From contig CABVRZ010000001.1 in assembly GCA_902500775.1 (NCBI GenBank), positions 215,182 to 279,181 of the forward strand: a stretch of DNA of 64,000 nt. Reading direction: 5' to 3'. The notes beneath the pieces were generated by a model. The model ran no database searches. It was not told the origin of the DNA and saw only the letters and a program-made list of their open reading frames with translations. Positions within the stretch are counted from its first letter, which is position 1, and every line of letters begins with the position of its first letter. The position numbers and the translations under genes were made by a program. This document shows positions 16,346-25,737 of this stretch, piece after piece. Source of the DNA: an uncultured Nitrospira sp. Its GTDB lineage: Bacteria; Nitrospirota; Nitrospiria; Nitrospirales; Nitrospiraceae.

Positions 16346-19300
16346 TTAACGCGACTTGGATGAAGAAGCTGCGGATTTTGTTTGGCTGGCGGAAGTATAC
16401 CCGATGGGAAGCTCGACGACCACATCCACCTGCGGATCCGCGTCTTGATCTTTCCCATCATGACCGACACTGTAGAGGACGCCCTTCTTCTGGTTCACCA
16501 ACAGCGGAAGACCGGTGTACGGATCGTAGAACCCCTGTCCCGCTTTGGCGATCTTGCTGGGAAGATCGCCTTCTGACGATCCACGTCGCAACCAGGCCTG
16601 TAGACTTGCAAGTCTGAGATGGGCGTCTGTATCGATGATCAGGCCGTTATACACATCCCAGGCTGGCAGCGGTTCAACTCCGATAAGGTTTTCAATGGGG
16701 TTGGTGAGATAATCCATCACTCCTGTTGCAGGAACACGCACATAGTCCTTCCACTTCGGCAGCGCGCCATATTGCTTTTCGCCGGTCGCTTGGTACGACG
16801 CTTCGTAATATTTGGCATAGTCATTCAGGCGGCGCTGTTTCGGCAAAGGCAATGCCGAGGCCACCATCGCAGACATGGTCTGCCCCTCAGCCCTCACCGC
16901 TTTTACCTGATTGTCGTAGTTCTTCGTCGCCGAAACCAGTTCGCTTTGCATGGGCCACCGTAATGACAGCTCCGCTTGATCGAGGGGACGCACCAGCTTG
17001 GTGATGCGCCCCAAGTATTTTGTCTCAAAGTCCGAGCGGACGAGCATGTCCGATGCGAGCGCGATGTCGTCATTGATCGCTTGCAGCGCCAACATTTTCA
17101 CGGGAAGCGTCCGTGCTTGCCCCAGCACGACGCGCCACATTTCCATATCCGTTTCAAGCCGATCGACAGCAACGTCCGCACCTTGCATAAATCCATCCGC
17201 AACATGCAGTTGATGAGCAAACACCATTGTCCCGCAGGGTGGACTGACAGGTTGGCCGTAGCCCCAATCTTCGAACGGAAGTTTTTGCCACTGGCCATAT
17301 CGTTCGAGCATCACCTGATGTCGGCCGCCCCATCCTTGGATGGTCTCTTGATGCGATTTGAATTGGCCGATCGGATCCGATCCCCTGACCCATCCACGTA
17401 TGGAGCTGGCGGATGCAGTCGACCGATCACCTGTTTCTGGCCCAGGATTTCCAAAGCAACCTAACGCGGTCGTGCTGTCTCCGATATCCGCGAGTCGCTC
17501 TTGCCCAGCGCGGAGAGGATCTTGTCCCACAGGCGCGTCGATCCCCATCAGCAGCGTGTGCGCGTTATTTTTAGCCCCAGATAGAGTCTGTTGTGGCGTT
17601 GTCGTGAAACTTTGAAACGTCGAGGACGGTGGCTCCTCCATGATCATCCATGTCAACGCAAGTGCCCCAATAGCGAGCGCAACACCTCCCCCCACAAGTA
17701 CCGCCAATCCAATCACAGTCCTCACGATGGCCTGAGTGGTGGAGAAGCAGGCACATACAAAGTCCGTGATCGCTCCCCCCACTCTATTCAGAGTGAGAGT
17801 TGACTTATGGCTCAGCACTGGCTCCTCAATACGCGTTCTCGCCTCCGGCATCCTCCTGATCCGCGAAGACTCACCAAACGCCTCCTCCGCACCATGGGTG
17901 GCAGGTAGAGACTGCATCCCTTCCTGCTGTTCAGCACTGGTCGGTCCTGCTGGTGGAGTGGAGCTGGCAGAATGGTTCTGGCTCGAGTGGATTGATATCT
18001 CCACCTCCACCCGCTCGCCTTGAGGAGGCATGGATTCAGGAACCGGAAATCCTGTGTGAATAGTCACCACCGTGAGTGACTGATCTTCGTGAGGCAACGC
18101 TGGTGAGGCATCCGGCCTCTCGGGAAAGGCCTCACGATCATGCGTTGGCATCTCCGTCACGGACTGTTCGATTGGACCAAGCGCAAAAGACCGGATAGGT
18201 TCGGTGTTTTCGTGCGTGACCTCGTCAACAGATTTCGCGTCATGCGTCGGGAGTTCCACCTTGGAACCCTGCCCGACTTCTACAATGACCGTCTCCGTGC
18301 GGGCCAGCTCTCGCACGATGGTGAACTCGGTATGGTCACGGCGACCCTCTGTCTGGCCCACAACAGGGTCTAGGCCTGGGTCTTGGATACAGGTTTGAGG
18401 TTCTGGTATCTGTGACACAGGAATGACCGCCTCATCCTCCTGTGATGATCTCACGAATGAAAACGCCGGCGCGGTGTCCACGACCTTCTCTGTGCCTTGT
18501 ACCGGTGAAGACGGCGCGCCTTCTCCCACAACAGAATCCTGCCGCTCCTCGGACTGCACTGTTACCGCATCTGATGCGAACGAGAACGAGTCCGACTCTA
18601 GCTCAGCATCGTGTATTGAGAGTGAGGGCTGCAGTTGGCTTTCATCAGCATGAGGTGTTCTGTCTGAATCCAGTGGTTGACCCACTGACGGGTCGATCTG
18701 TGCTGCGATTGAGGAATCGGTCTGGGGTGCAGGGATCGAGAGCACCGATTCCTGCACCTGATCCCATGGCATGGGTGCAATCGGCGATCTTGGAGTCTCT
18801 TCGTCCTTTTCGCGACCGACTTCCCCTTGCTCTGAAGTGTCTCGGGCGGAATCCACGACCAACTGGTCTTGCAGAACTGGAACAGTGGGAGCCTCTGCCA
18901 CACGCTCGTCCAGAGGACTTGGCACTGGGGATGTCGACGCATCCCTTGCAGCAGATGGCTCACCGAACTTCCAAGCCGTATCAAAGAGCGATTTCCACGA
19001 AAACCCCGGGCTTTTCCAGGGTTGAGACACCTGATCCGTTGAGACTTGTGCTGGTGCTATTGGCAAAGTGGTAGGGCTCGAGCTCTCCTCAGGCTGCAGT
19101 GCCTCGACTTTCTTGCTTTGAAAAGGGACCTCCTCCTTCTTGGGAACATGTATCGGTTCTATTGACACACTGGAGGGGTTGGAGTGCCCTCCCGCCTGCA
19201 GACGCTCAACTTTGTCAGTCTGAAAAGGAGCCTCCTCTGTATTGAGCACCTGCATCGGTTCTGAAGGAGCTAGCTCTGGAGATGGAAGAGGTAGTACGTC

Positions 19301-20686
19301 CTCAGCCTGAGGTGAGGAAGATAGAGGAGGTTCTGCGAACCCCTCTGAAAAACTGACCGAAACCTCTGCTGTCTGTCGCAAGTCCAACCGCTTCGCCTCG
19401 GATGCAGTTGGCGTCTCCATTGCCGACGTAGTATCTGGAACTTCAGGCGATACCTGCTCCAGTACTTGAGACACAACAGAGGAATCAAGAGCTGTTGTGT
19501 CTCGAATAACTTCCAACGGCACCACAGCCATTTTTGCCTGGGGATCGACGCTGCCGGGAGAAAGATCAATTTCCTCCACTGCTCTTTGCTCTACGGCAGC
19601 TGACCCCATTCCACCCTGTTGGGAAGCGAGTGGCGTCAGATCATCAGGATGAGCTTCAATCTCTGTCGGTTCTACCTGGTTTGCCGCTGCACTGCCCAAC
19701 CGAACCGGATCTGAATCAGAAACCAGCGGCTGCTGCAAAGAAACAGCCCTGTCTGCTGATTTCGTCTCTGATCGTGCAATCTCTAGGGGACGTGAGGTTT
19801 CGGCTGGATGAGTTACTATCGGCGCAGGTTCTACCTGATTTGCTACAGCCCCTGCCAACTGGATCGAATCTGAATCAGAGACCGGAGTCTGCTGCAAAGG
19901 GACAGCCATGCTTGTCGATTTCGTTTCTGGTTGTGCAATCTCTAGGGGATGAGAGATCTCGGCCGGTGACTTCACCACTTCTGGCGAAGCGTGAACGTCC
20001 CATGGCATCGCTCCGCCGACCCCCAGGTACCCGGTTTGCTCCCTTGGACTCCCTTCGGAAACCTCTTGTGACAACGGGCTTGGTATCTCGACGGTGCTCG
20101 ATTGACGTGGTATTAATTCACCGGTTGCCGCATCAAAAAAGGAGGCTAATCGGAACGCGACAGGACTCGCTGCAGCCAGTTCCCGTATTTTCGCATAGAG
20201 TTGAGCCGCATGATCCGGGCGCTCAGGATCTGGATCTTCCATCAAAATATCGACCGCCTTCCCATACTCTTCGACGGCCTCAAGGGCATTTCCCTTTTCT
20301 TGATAGATCATCCCTAGTTTTTCGAGATAGGGCACGCAGCGCGGGCCGGCAGCGAGATACTCACGAAGCAAGGATTCCGCAAGCCAGTAGTCCTGGCGCT
20401 GAAAGGCTTCGGTGATCAGTGCATCGAATGCTTCTCTTGCGGGAATGAGACTCCCCAGTCGAAGATGGAGCGTTGCGAAAAGCCGTCGCGCCTCCATATT
20501 GACGGGATCGAGGGCCAGGAGTTCCTTGAGCGCCGCGGATGACCGCCCATACTTCCCTGCGTTCATTTGGGTGATCGACTCTTCCAGCAGTGCACTCTTC
20601 CTGCTGTAGCCGACCACCCCGCGCTTAGGAGTGCGGATTGTCTCCGTTTTATCTGATTTTATTGAGGCTTTTTTATTCCATCGCAC
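16346..20686 (-). CDS. Giant TPR / disordered / transmembrane protein
   Basis: The 1446-residue protein has three parts. Residues about 30-175 form TPR-like helices (SSAALKELLALDPVNMEARR, LEKLGMIYQEKGNALEAVEEY). Residues about 190-960 are Pro/Ser/Glu/Val-rich, probably disordered, with internal repeats. One membrane helix follows near 988-1016 (TVIGLAVLVGGGVALAIGAL), then a 430-residue C-terminal domain. That domain ends with FYDPYTGLPLLV and VLYSVGHDGKDQD, a pattern seen at the end of pseudopilin-like proteins and many pilin-processed proteins. TPRs are thus cytosolic and the C-terminal domain periplasmic. GTG start after AAGG. Its gene is divergent from a secretin, so a role in a secretion or pilus-type apparatus is possible but not shown. 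Confidence 0.6.
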   Translation of the reverse strand: MRWNKKASIKSDKTETIRTPKRGVVGYSRKSALLEESITQMNAGKYGRSSAALKELLALDPVNMEARRLFATLHLRLGSLIPAREAFDALITEAFQRQDYWLAESLLREYLAAGPRCVPYLEKLGMIYQEKGNALEAVEEYGKAVDILMEDPDPERPDHAAQLYAKIRELAAASPVAFRLASFFDAATGELIPRQSSTVEIPSPLSQEVSEGSPREQTGYLGVGGAMPWDVHASPEVVKSPAEISHPLEIAQPETKSTSMAVPLQQTPVSDSDSIQLAGAVANQVEPAPIVTHPAETSRPLEIARSETKSADRAVSLQQPLVSDSDPVRLGSAAANQVEPTEIEAHPDDLTPLASQQGGMGSAAVEQRAVEEIDLSPGSVDPQAKMAVVPLEVIRDTTALDSSVVSQVLEQVSPEVPDTTSAMETPTASEAKRLDLRQTAEVSVSFSEGFAEPPLSSSPQAEDVLPLPSPELAPSEPMQVLNTEEAPFQTDKVERLQAGGHSNPSSVSIEPIHVPKKEEVPFQSKKVEALQPEESSSPTTLPIAPAQVSTDQVSQPWKSPGFSWKSLFDTAWKFGEPSAARDASTSPVPSPLDERVAEAPTVPVLQDQLVVDSARDTSEQGEVGREKDEETPRSPIAPMPWDQVQESVLSIPAPQTDSSIAAQIDPSVGQPLDSDRTPHADESQLQPSLSIHDAELESDSFSFASDAVTVQSEERQDSVVGEGAPSSPVQGTEKVVDTAPAFSFVRSSQEDEAVIPVSQIPEPQTCIQDPGLDPVVGQTEGRRDHTEFTIVRELARTETVIVEVGQGSKVELPTHDAKSVDEVTHENTEPIRSFALGPIEQSVTEMPTHDREAFPERPDASPALPHEDQSLTVVTIHTGFPVPESMPPQGERVEVEISIHSSQNHSASSTPPAGPTSAEQQEGMQSLPATHGAEEAFGESSRIRRMPEARTRIEEPVLSHKSTLTLNRVGGAITDFVCACFSTTQAIVRTVIGLAVLVGGGVALAIGALALTWMIMEEPPSSTFQSFTTTPQQTLSGAKNNAHTLLMGIDAPVGQDPLRAGQERLADIGDSTTALGCFGNPGPETGDRSTASASSIRGWVRGSDPIGQFKSHQETIQGWGGRHQVMLERYGQWQKLPFEDWGYGQPVSPPCGTMVFAHQLHVADGFMQGADVAVDRLETDMEMWRVVLGQARTLPVKMLALQAINDDIALASDMLVRSDFETKYLGRITKLVRPLDQAELSLRWPMQSELVSATKNYDNQVKAVRAEGQTMSAMVASALPLPKQRRLNDYAKYYEASYQATGEKQYGALPKWKDYVRVPATGVMDYLTNPIENLIGVEPLPAWDVYNGLIIDTDAHLRLASLQAWLRRGSSEGDLPSKIAKAGQGFYDPYTGLPLLVNQKKGVLYSVGHDGKDQDADPQVDVVVELPIGYTSASQTKSAASSSKSR
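19668..19985 (-). repeat. Two tandem 159-bp in-frame repeats
   Basis: Two copies of a 159-bp (53-codon) unit, at about 19668-19826 and 19827-19985, lie inside the giant protein gene. Shared segments encode (H/R)PLEIA..ETKS, LQQ..VSDSDS and ANQVEP. They are diverged but easy to align by eye. Confidence 0.7.
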
Positions 20687-21209
20687 GGATTAACCTTAGC
20701 AGATCTGTAGCACCGACAAGAGGCCAATAGGCTCCCTACTCTTGCGTCTCTTTCGCCCCTAATCCAACCGCGACATCTATAGCGATCCGCCTGCACGTTG
20801 AGGCAGGGCGATTCACAGACAAGTCATCACAAGCTATTGATAATTAACGATCTAGATGATTCATCGCTATAGGAATCAATGCTTTATCGTCATTCAGAAC
20901 ACCTGGGCTGATGGCCCTAGCAGACAAATAGGTCTCCATCCTTGTATGCCAGGCTTGGCTCTGGATGGTGGATCCTGAGTTCATTCCGATACCCATCCTT
21001 TTCAATTTGTTATCGGTCTTTTCATGAAATTCATTAACTTAGGGTCAATTTGAGCGACTCGTTGAACGACTCTCTACCTCTGCACCCAAGAGTTGATAGT
21101 CAGAAACCTGGATGTACCCCCCACACCTCATGAAAGATGTGATGTGCGCCTTACAATTGGAATCGGGATACCGCGAAATGGAATCCTGGTTGTGTCCTTG
21201 GATCTGCCT
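20687..21209. other. Divergent intergenic region upstream of the secretin
   Basis: About 520 nt separate the giant protein gene from the chosen secretin start. The stretch 20820-20900 is AT-rich and probably holds promoters for both genes, but I could not fix a -35/-10 pair. No other gene is seen. Confidence 0.4.
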
Positions 21210-22856
21210 ATGATACCGTCAAATCTAGGCATCAGGTTTCACGGGAACCACGGAATTTCTAGCTCCATCGTGCAATTTCATTCACATCGAACACCGTCCT
21301 CATCCACGGCTAGACGGGGTAGCCCCTATCTGGTATGGGGCCTGCTCTGCTGGTCACTACTTTTTCCGCTCAATCTGTTTGCCCAGGGAACCGGCTCACA
21401 ACCGGCCAAGGTTTCCCTCGATTTCAACGAAGTTGATATCCCCGTCTTTGCCAGATTCATCGGTGAGCTCACCGGTAAAAACTTCGTGTTGGACGAAACG
21501 ATTAAAAAGCAGGGGGGGAAAATTTCCGCGTTTTCCCCAACCAAGGTGTCATCGGACCAGGCGTTCAATATGTTTGTGGCGGCGCTCGAGGCCGCTCGCA
21601 TCGCCGTCGTCAAGAAGGACGCGAATCTCTATCAAATTGTGCCAATGGGTGATCTCCCGCCAGAACGTGGGGTGTTTGTCTACAAACTCAAAAACGCCAA
21701 CGCGACAGATCTGGCAGCCGTCCTGACCAATCTGGTTGCCCGCTCTCAAACCGTCGCGCAAATGACACCAGGGGTTCGTCCCCCGATTCGTCCGCTGACT
21801 GAATTTGAGGCCCCCGTCCAGGTATTTGCGGACAAAGCCACAAACTCGATTATCGTCAGTTCCACTAAAAACGCGTGGACCCACATCCATTCCGTGATTC
21901 GCGACCTCGATATACGGCGAAAGCAGGTCTTTGTCGAAGCCGTCATTCTGGAAGTCCAAGTCGATCGACTCAGACAAATTGGCACAGACCCGGTACAGGT
22001 CCTGGGTGGCGGAATAAAGGATTCATTTACGGGATTTGGAGGAATCAACAATACCCCGCCGGATTTCTCCGCTATTGCTCAAGCCATCACAGGTGGTGCG
22101 ACAGCAGCAGCAACAGGCGGCACATCGCTGTTGCTCAGGTCAGCCAATGTCCGTGCCTTCCTGAACTTATTGCTGAATCTGACCGATACCAATATCCTTT
22201 CGACACCTCAGGTTCTGGCGGCCGATAATCAGAAGGCTAAAATCGTTGTCGGTGAAAACCGACCATTCCCCACCGGACAAGCCCAGGGCATCACGGGTGG
22301 GACCTTGGTGACGATCGAACGGAAAGACGTCGGCGTGACGTTGGAGCTCACACCACAAGTCCTTGAAGATGACCTGATTCGATTGGAAATCAAGCAAGAG
22401 ATTACCGCGATTGCGGAGAATGTTGCACAAACAATTGGGTCTGGCTCAGCCAGTATCCCCGTCGGCCCCACCACCACCAAGCGATCCATGGAAACAACCA
22501 CCATCGCCCAGGATCTTCAGACCCTCGTCGTCGGGGGGCTCGTTCGCGACAACATTACACTGAGCGAAAAGAAGATCCCTCTCTTGGGAGATATTCCATG
22601 GCTGGGGTGGCTGTTTAAGTCACAGAATCGCCAGACCGAGAAGTTGAATCTTCTGGTATTTCTGACTCCACACTTGGTTCGAGATGACGAGGATATGGCC
22701 GAGCTCAACTCTAAAAAATCAAGAGATATCAATACCTTACAAAGAGAAAATCGAATCGAGGAACCGACAAGACTCAAACAGGATATACTCGAGCGCCTTG
22801 AACCGCCTTTGATATCCCCGCAAACTTCCCCGACTGATAAGCCGCTCAAACCCTAA
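21210..22856 (+). CDS. Short secretin (GspD/PulD-like outer-membrane channel)
   Basis: After a hydrophobic leader (YLVWGLLCWSLLFPLNLFAQ), VSLDFNEVDIPVFARFIGELTGKNF is the N0-type secretin domain and VFVYKLKNANATDLAAVL an N1 domain. The secretin barrel follows with VFVEAVILEVQVD, ILSTPQVLAADNQKAKIVVGE, VGVTLELTPQV and LGDIPWLGWLFKS, the last being the conserved secretin C-terminal block. At 548 residues it is shorter than a full GspD and seems to lack one or more N domains. The ATG at 21210 was preferred to a TTG at 21093; a GTG at 21270 would give a shorter n-region. No other type II secretion or type IV pilus gene is adjacent. Confidence 0.82.
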   Translation: MIPSNLGIRFHGNHGISSSIVQFHSHRTPSSSTARRGSPYLVWGLLCWSLLFPLNLFAQGTGSQPAKVSLDFNEVDIPVFARFIGELTGKNFVLDETIKKQGGKISAFSPTKVSSDQAFNMFVAALEAARIAVVKKDANLYQIVPMGDLPPERGVFVYKLKNANATDLAAVLTNLVARSQTVAQMTPGVRPPIRPLTEFEAPVQVFADKATNSIIVSSTKNAWTHIHSVIRDLDIRRKQVFVEAVILEVQVDRLRQIGTDPVQVLGGGIKDSFTGFGGINNTPPDFSAIAQAITGGATAAATGGTSLLLRSANVRAFLNLLLNLTDTNILSTPQVLAADNQKAKIVVGENRPFPTGQAQGITGGTLVTIERKDVGVTLELTPQVLEDDLIRLEIKQEITAIAENVAQTIGSGSASIPVGPTTTKRSMETTTIAQDLQTLVVGGLVRDNITLSEKKIPLLGDIPWLGWLFKSQNRQTEKLNLLVFLTPHLVRDDEDMAELNSKKSRDINTLQRENRIEEPTRLKQDILERLEPPLISPQTSPTDKPLKP

Positions 22857-23115
22857 GCATCTGATTCGTGGATGCTTCTGCGATAGCCAGCCATACCCAC
22901 GTTGGTATGACAATGCCCATCACTCACCTTTCGATAGAACCCCGGGCGTGAATCGTGAAACGTCTGAATCCAGAACGACATGCGCTTCACGAGATACAGC
23001 CACGGCGGGTCCCGCTACTATCCGGCAATGAGGCCCCTCCTCAGAGGAATGGCTCCCTTGCACTCCACCTCACTATGCTACGTCCCTACGGGTGGCATAC
23101 CAGGAGGACAGACCG

Positions 23116-23469
23116 ATGACTAACACAATCGTGAACTGGCGCATCCATCCTCGGCTTTCCGTCACCTATCCGGTTATCTTTGGAGGAGCCCCGTTTGTCG
23201 GAGAAGGAACCGTTTCAGACCTCTCCTTGACCGGTTGCTCAGTCCGCTGTGACCGAACCGTTTTACAGGGCAGCTACATTAAGCTGAGCGTCCTGTTGCC
23301 GGATCCTACATCGTCCCTGTTTATTGAGCTCGGGAAGGTCAGGTGGGTGAAGGAACAGACTTTTGGAGTAGAGTTTATCCGTCTGGCGACGCTCACTCGC
23401 CACCGATTGGATCGAGTTGTGTCCGATGAGTTGGCCCTCGAGGCGAACCTGCTTCCAGTACCCGCCTAA
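23116..23469 (+). CDS. PilZ domain protein
   Basis: The start is the ATG at 23116, with AGGAGGA 7 nt upstream. The 117-residue product has a short RIHPR N-terminal segment and DLSLTGCSVRCDRTV, which correspond to the RxxxR and (D/N)xSxxG motifs of c-di-GMP-binding PilZ domains, though the first motif is degenerate (R-I-H-P-R). WVKEQTFGVEFI is the closing strand pair. It may sense c-di-GMP for surface or motility control, and it follows the secretin by 260 nt. Confidence 0.75.
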   Translation: MTNTIVNWRIHPRLSVTYPVIFGGAPFVGEGTVSDLSLTGCSVRCDRTVLQGSYIKLSVLLPDPTSSLFIELGKVRWVKEQTFGVEFIRLATLTRHRLDRVVSDELALEANLLPVPA

Positions 23470-23638
23470 GCTCCACCGTACCCAGTAGCGAACCCCTAGT
23501 CATCACTAGAAATCAACTGATACCGGGCCTGGTAACCGAACGAGATGAGAAGAAGGTAGACTTGAAGAGAGACCGTTTTGGGCCACTCGCCCCCCCCACA
23601 GCTTGCAGTGAGGGGCGCTTGAGCTTCTGGCGCGAACC

Positions 23639-24493
23639 CTACGGCTTGATGTCAAAGTGGATCGAGATTCCTCCATGCGCCAGGATCGTGTCGAGCGTGG
23701 AGTCATAGCGATTCATCACAAGATCCCCTTGGAGCAACGGGGCCGCAAAGGGACCGCCAGACAGCCCATAGCGATCCGACGTCAGCCCGTCATGATGAGC
23801 ACGGAGATACTTTGCCTCTGCGAACAGCGCCACGTACTTGAAGAGATGCACCTTGATGCCACCCATAGCCATAAGCCCGATCGTCGTATCCCGTTCTTCG
23901 GTGATGGCACGGTAAAAACCAGTCCCCCGTTGTCCACCAGGTTTCGTTGCGATCTGATGCGCGCCTATGCCGATCCCGACGTACGGAAACCATCGCCCAT
24001 TGGGATAGGCCTCGGAAATCGCCAGTGGATAGCGAATCAGGAAGTTCGAGCCAACGTAGATGCCATTGATTTCAGCCGTTTCGCCCGATCCTGTCGTGGG
24101 ATCAAAATTGTAATTATCCACACAGCAGGCCACATCTGCATACCACACCATACCGGTGATTTCTACGCCGAGATCGAATCCTGCCAGCTTGTTCCTGGTG
24201 GGAAACCAGATCCCCGCATTGCCCCCGAAGGAGTGTTTCGTCTGATAGTCAACATTCGGGATAATCGTCGGCGTCGTCCCGTCCGTAAACGTGGCGTCCG
24301 CACTGCGCGGAACTGCGATGCCCGCAAAAAATGACAGATAGGGTTCGATCGTCCCAGAAGACATGGTCGGTGGTTCAGACGATACTGCGTAGGGATCAGC
24401 GACCCGTTGGCTAGACAGATCACCTGCCAGGATGAGATCCGCTGAGCCGAGGACACAGAGGAAACACATTACCGCCGAAATTCTCGTTTTCAT
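23639..24493 (-). CDS. Outer-membrane beta-barrel paralogue 1 of 3
   Basis: The 284-residue protein has a signal peptide (SAVMCFLCVLGSADLILAG), then a barrel with strands such as PYLSFFAGIAVPRS, GNAGIWFPTRNKLAGFDLGVEITG, FLIRYPLAIS and GGIKVHLFKYVALFAEAKYL, ending in LAHGGISIHFDIKP. It is clearly paralogous to the next two genes, with the same ribosome-binding region (GGAGGACGCTGA before ATG). A vicinal cysteine pair (ACCVDNYNFDP) is conserved in all three. An outer-membrane location is likely; substrate or function is unknown. Confidence 0.75.
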   Translation of the reverse strand: MKTRISAVMCFLCVLGSADLILAGDLSSQRVADPYAVSSEPPTMSSGTIEPYLSFFAGIAVPRSADATFTDGTTPTIIPNVDYQTKHSFGGNAGIWFPTRNKLAGFDLGVEITGMVWYADVACCVDNYNFDPTTGSGETAEINGIYVGSNFLIRYPLAISEAYPNGRWFPYVGIGIGAHQIATKPGGQRGTGFYRAITEERDTTIGLMAMGGIKVHLFKYVALFAEAKYLRAHHDGLTSDRYGLSGGPFAAPLLQGDLVMNRYDSTLDTILAHGGISIHFDIKP

Positions 24494-25737
24494 TCAGCGT
24501 CCTCCAAACAGATAAAAAAACCATGTATCTCGACGAATCACATTTGAAGCTTCAAGTTTCATGTGTAACGTTTCAGAGCATCTAAAAATGTGGAACCTGA
24601 AACATGAGATTTAAGACTGCCCCAGAAACCTGAAACTTTTGATCGAAGGGTGAACACCACTCCACATACGACGCTTCACGAGCTCAGGCCCCTATGGCTT
24701 CCAGTCGAAGTGAAACGACAAGCCCGCATGCACAAAGACCGTATTGACCGTGGATGAATAGGGATTCACAAAGGGACCGGGTAATCCCATCAAGATATTC
24801 CCATCGGGAGAGTTCCCGAACCGATCAGACGACAGCCCATTGTGATGGGCATAGAGGTACTTTGCCTCTACAAACGCCGCCACATACTTGAAGAGATGCA
24901 TTTTTAGTCCACCCACACCCTGAAACCCAATCGTTGTGTCCCGTTGCTTGGTATTGACGTTAATTAGGGTCCCTCCCCTGAACCCTCCTGGCGCCATCGC
25001 CATCTGATGTGCCCCTACTCCGATCCCGACATATGGATGCCACCGCCCGTTAGGATAGGATTCAGAAATCGCCATGGGGTAGCGAATCAGGAAATTTGGA
25101 CCGACGTAGACTCCGTCAATTTCAGTCGTGGTGCCACGATTGATGGGCCCATTCGCAGGATCACCCGTCTGTGGATTATTGTTATAAAAGTCACGACAGC
25201 AATTTACGTCTGGATGCCAGACATAACCTGTGATTTCCACACCGAGATCGAATCCCCACAACTTATTTCTGGTGGGAAACCAGATCCCGGCGCTGCCCCC
25301 CCATGAGTGTGACAGCTTATGGTCGACATTCTCGACCACAGTCGGCGTAGTCCCGTCCTGAAACGTCGCATCCTGGCTGAATGGAATGGCCACGCCCGCC
25401 ATCACAGAAAAATAAGGCTCAAACGTCCCGGAGGACATGGTCGGGGGATTAGGCGATAGGGCATAGGGATCGGCGACCCGTTGGTTGTACGGATCTTCCG
25501 CCCGGGTAAGATCCGCAGAGCCGAGGACACAGAGGAGACACATCATCGCCGAAATTCTCGCGTTCATTCAGCGTCCTCCCAAAGATAAAGAAACCATCTA
25601 TCTCGATGAATCAAGTTTGAAGTTTACCGTTTCAGATTATCTAAAAACTTGGAACCTGAAACACGAAACTTAAAACTGCCCCCGACACATGAAACTCAGG
25701 ATCGAGGGGCAAACAATGTTTCACGAAGGCATACCCC
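24494..25737 (-). repeat. Duplicated spacers in the barrel gene triplet
   Basis: The spacers 24494-24691 and 25568-25737 align along most of their length: the same ribosome-binding region, an ATCTCGA(C/T)GAATCA stretch, TATCTAAAAA-type words and several GGAACCTGAAACA-like words. The duplicated unit was therefore gene plus spacer and not the gene alone. The coordinates given span both spacers and the gene between them. Confidence 0.65.
24692..25567 (-). CDS. Outer-membrane beta-barrel paralogue 2 of 3
   Basis: At 291 residues this copy differs from its neighbours mainly in the loop after the cysteine pair (NCCRDFYNNNPQTGDPANG) and in the loop before the last strand (SPDGNILMGLPG). Signal peptide, the WFPTRNKLWGFDLGVEITG core, KMHLFKYVAAFVEAKYLYAHHNGLSSDRFG and the end LSFHFDWKP are shared. 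Loop divergence with a fixed barrel suggests selection on surface-exposed parts, but this is inference. Confidence 0.75.
   Translation of the reverse strand: MNARISAMMCLLCVLGSADLTRAEDPYNQRVADPYALSPNPPTMSSGTFEPYFSVMAGVAIPFSQDATFQDGTTPTVVENVDHKLSHSWGGSAGIWFPTRNKLWGFDLGVEITGYVWHPDVNCCRDFYNNNPQTGDPANGPINRGTTTEIDGVYVGPNFLIRYPMAISESYPNGRWHPYVGIGVGAHQMAMAPGGFRGGTLINVNTKQRDTTIGFQGVGGLKMHLFKYVAAFVEAKYLYAHHNGLSSDRFGNSPDGNILMGLPGPFVNPYSSTVNTVFVHAGLSFHFDWKP

Noticed and set aside
19534-20415. 293-codon plus-strand open frame opposite the giant TPR protein
   Set aside because: Low-complexity composition mirrors the repeated linker of the sense gene; no ribosome-binding site or domain.
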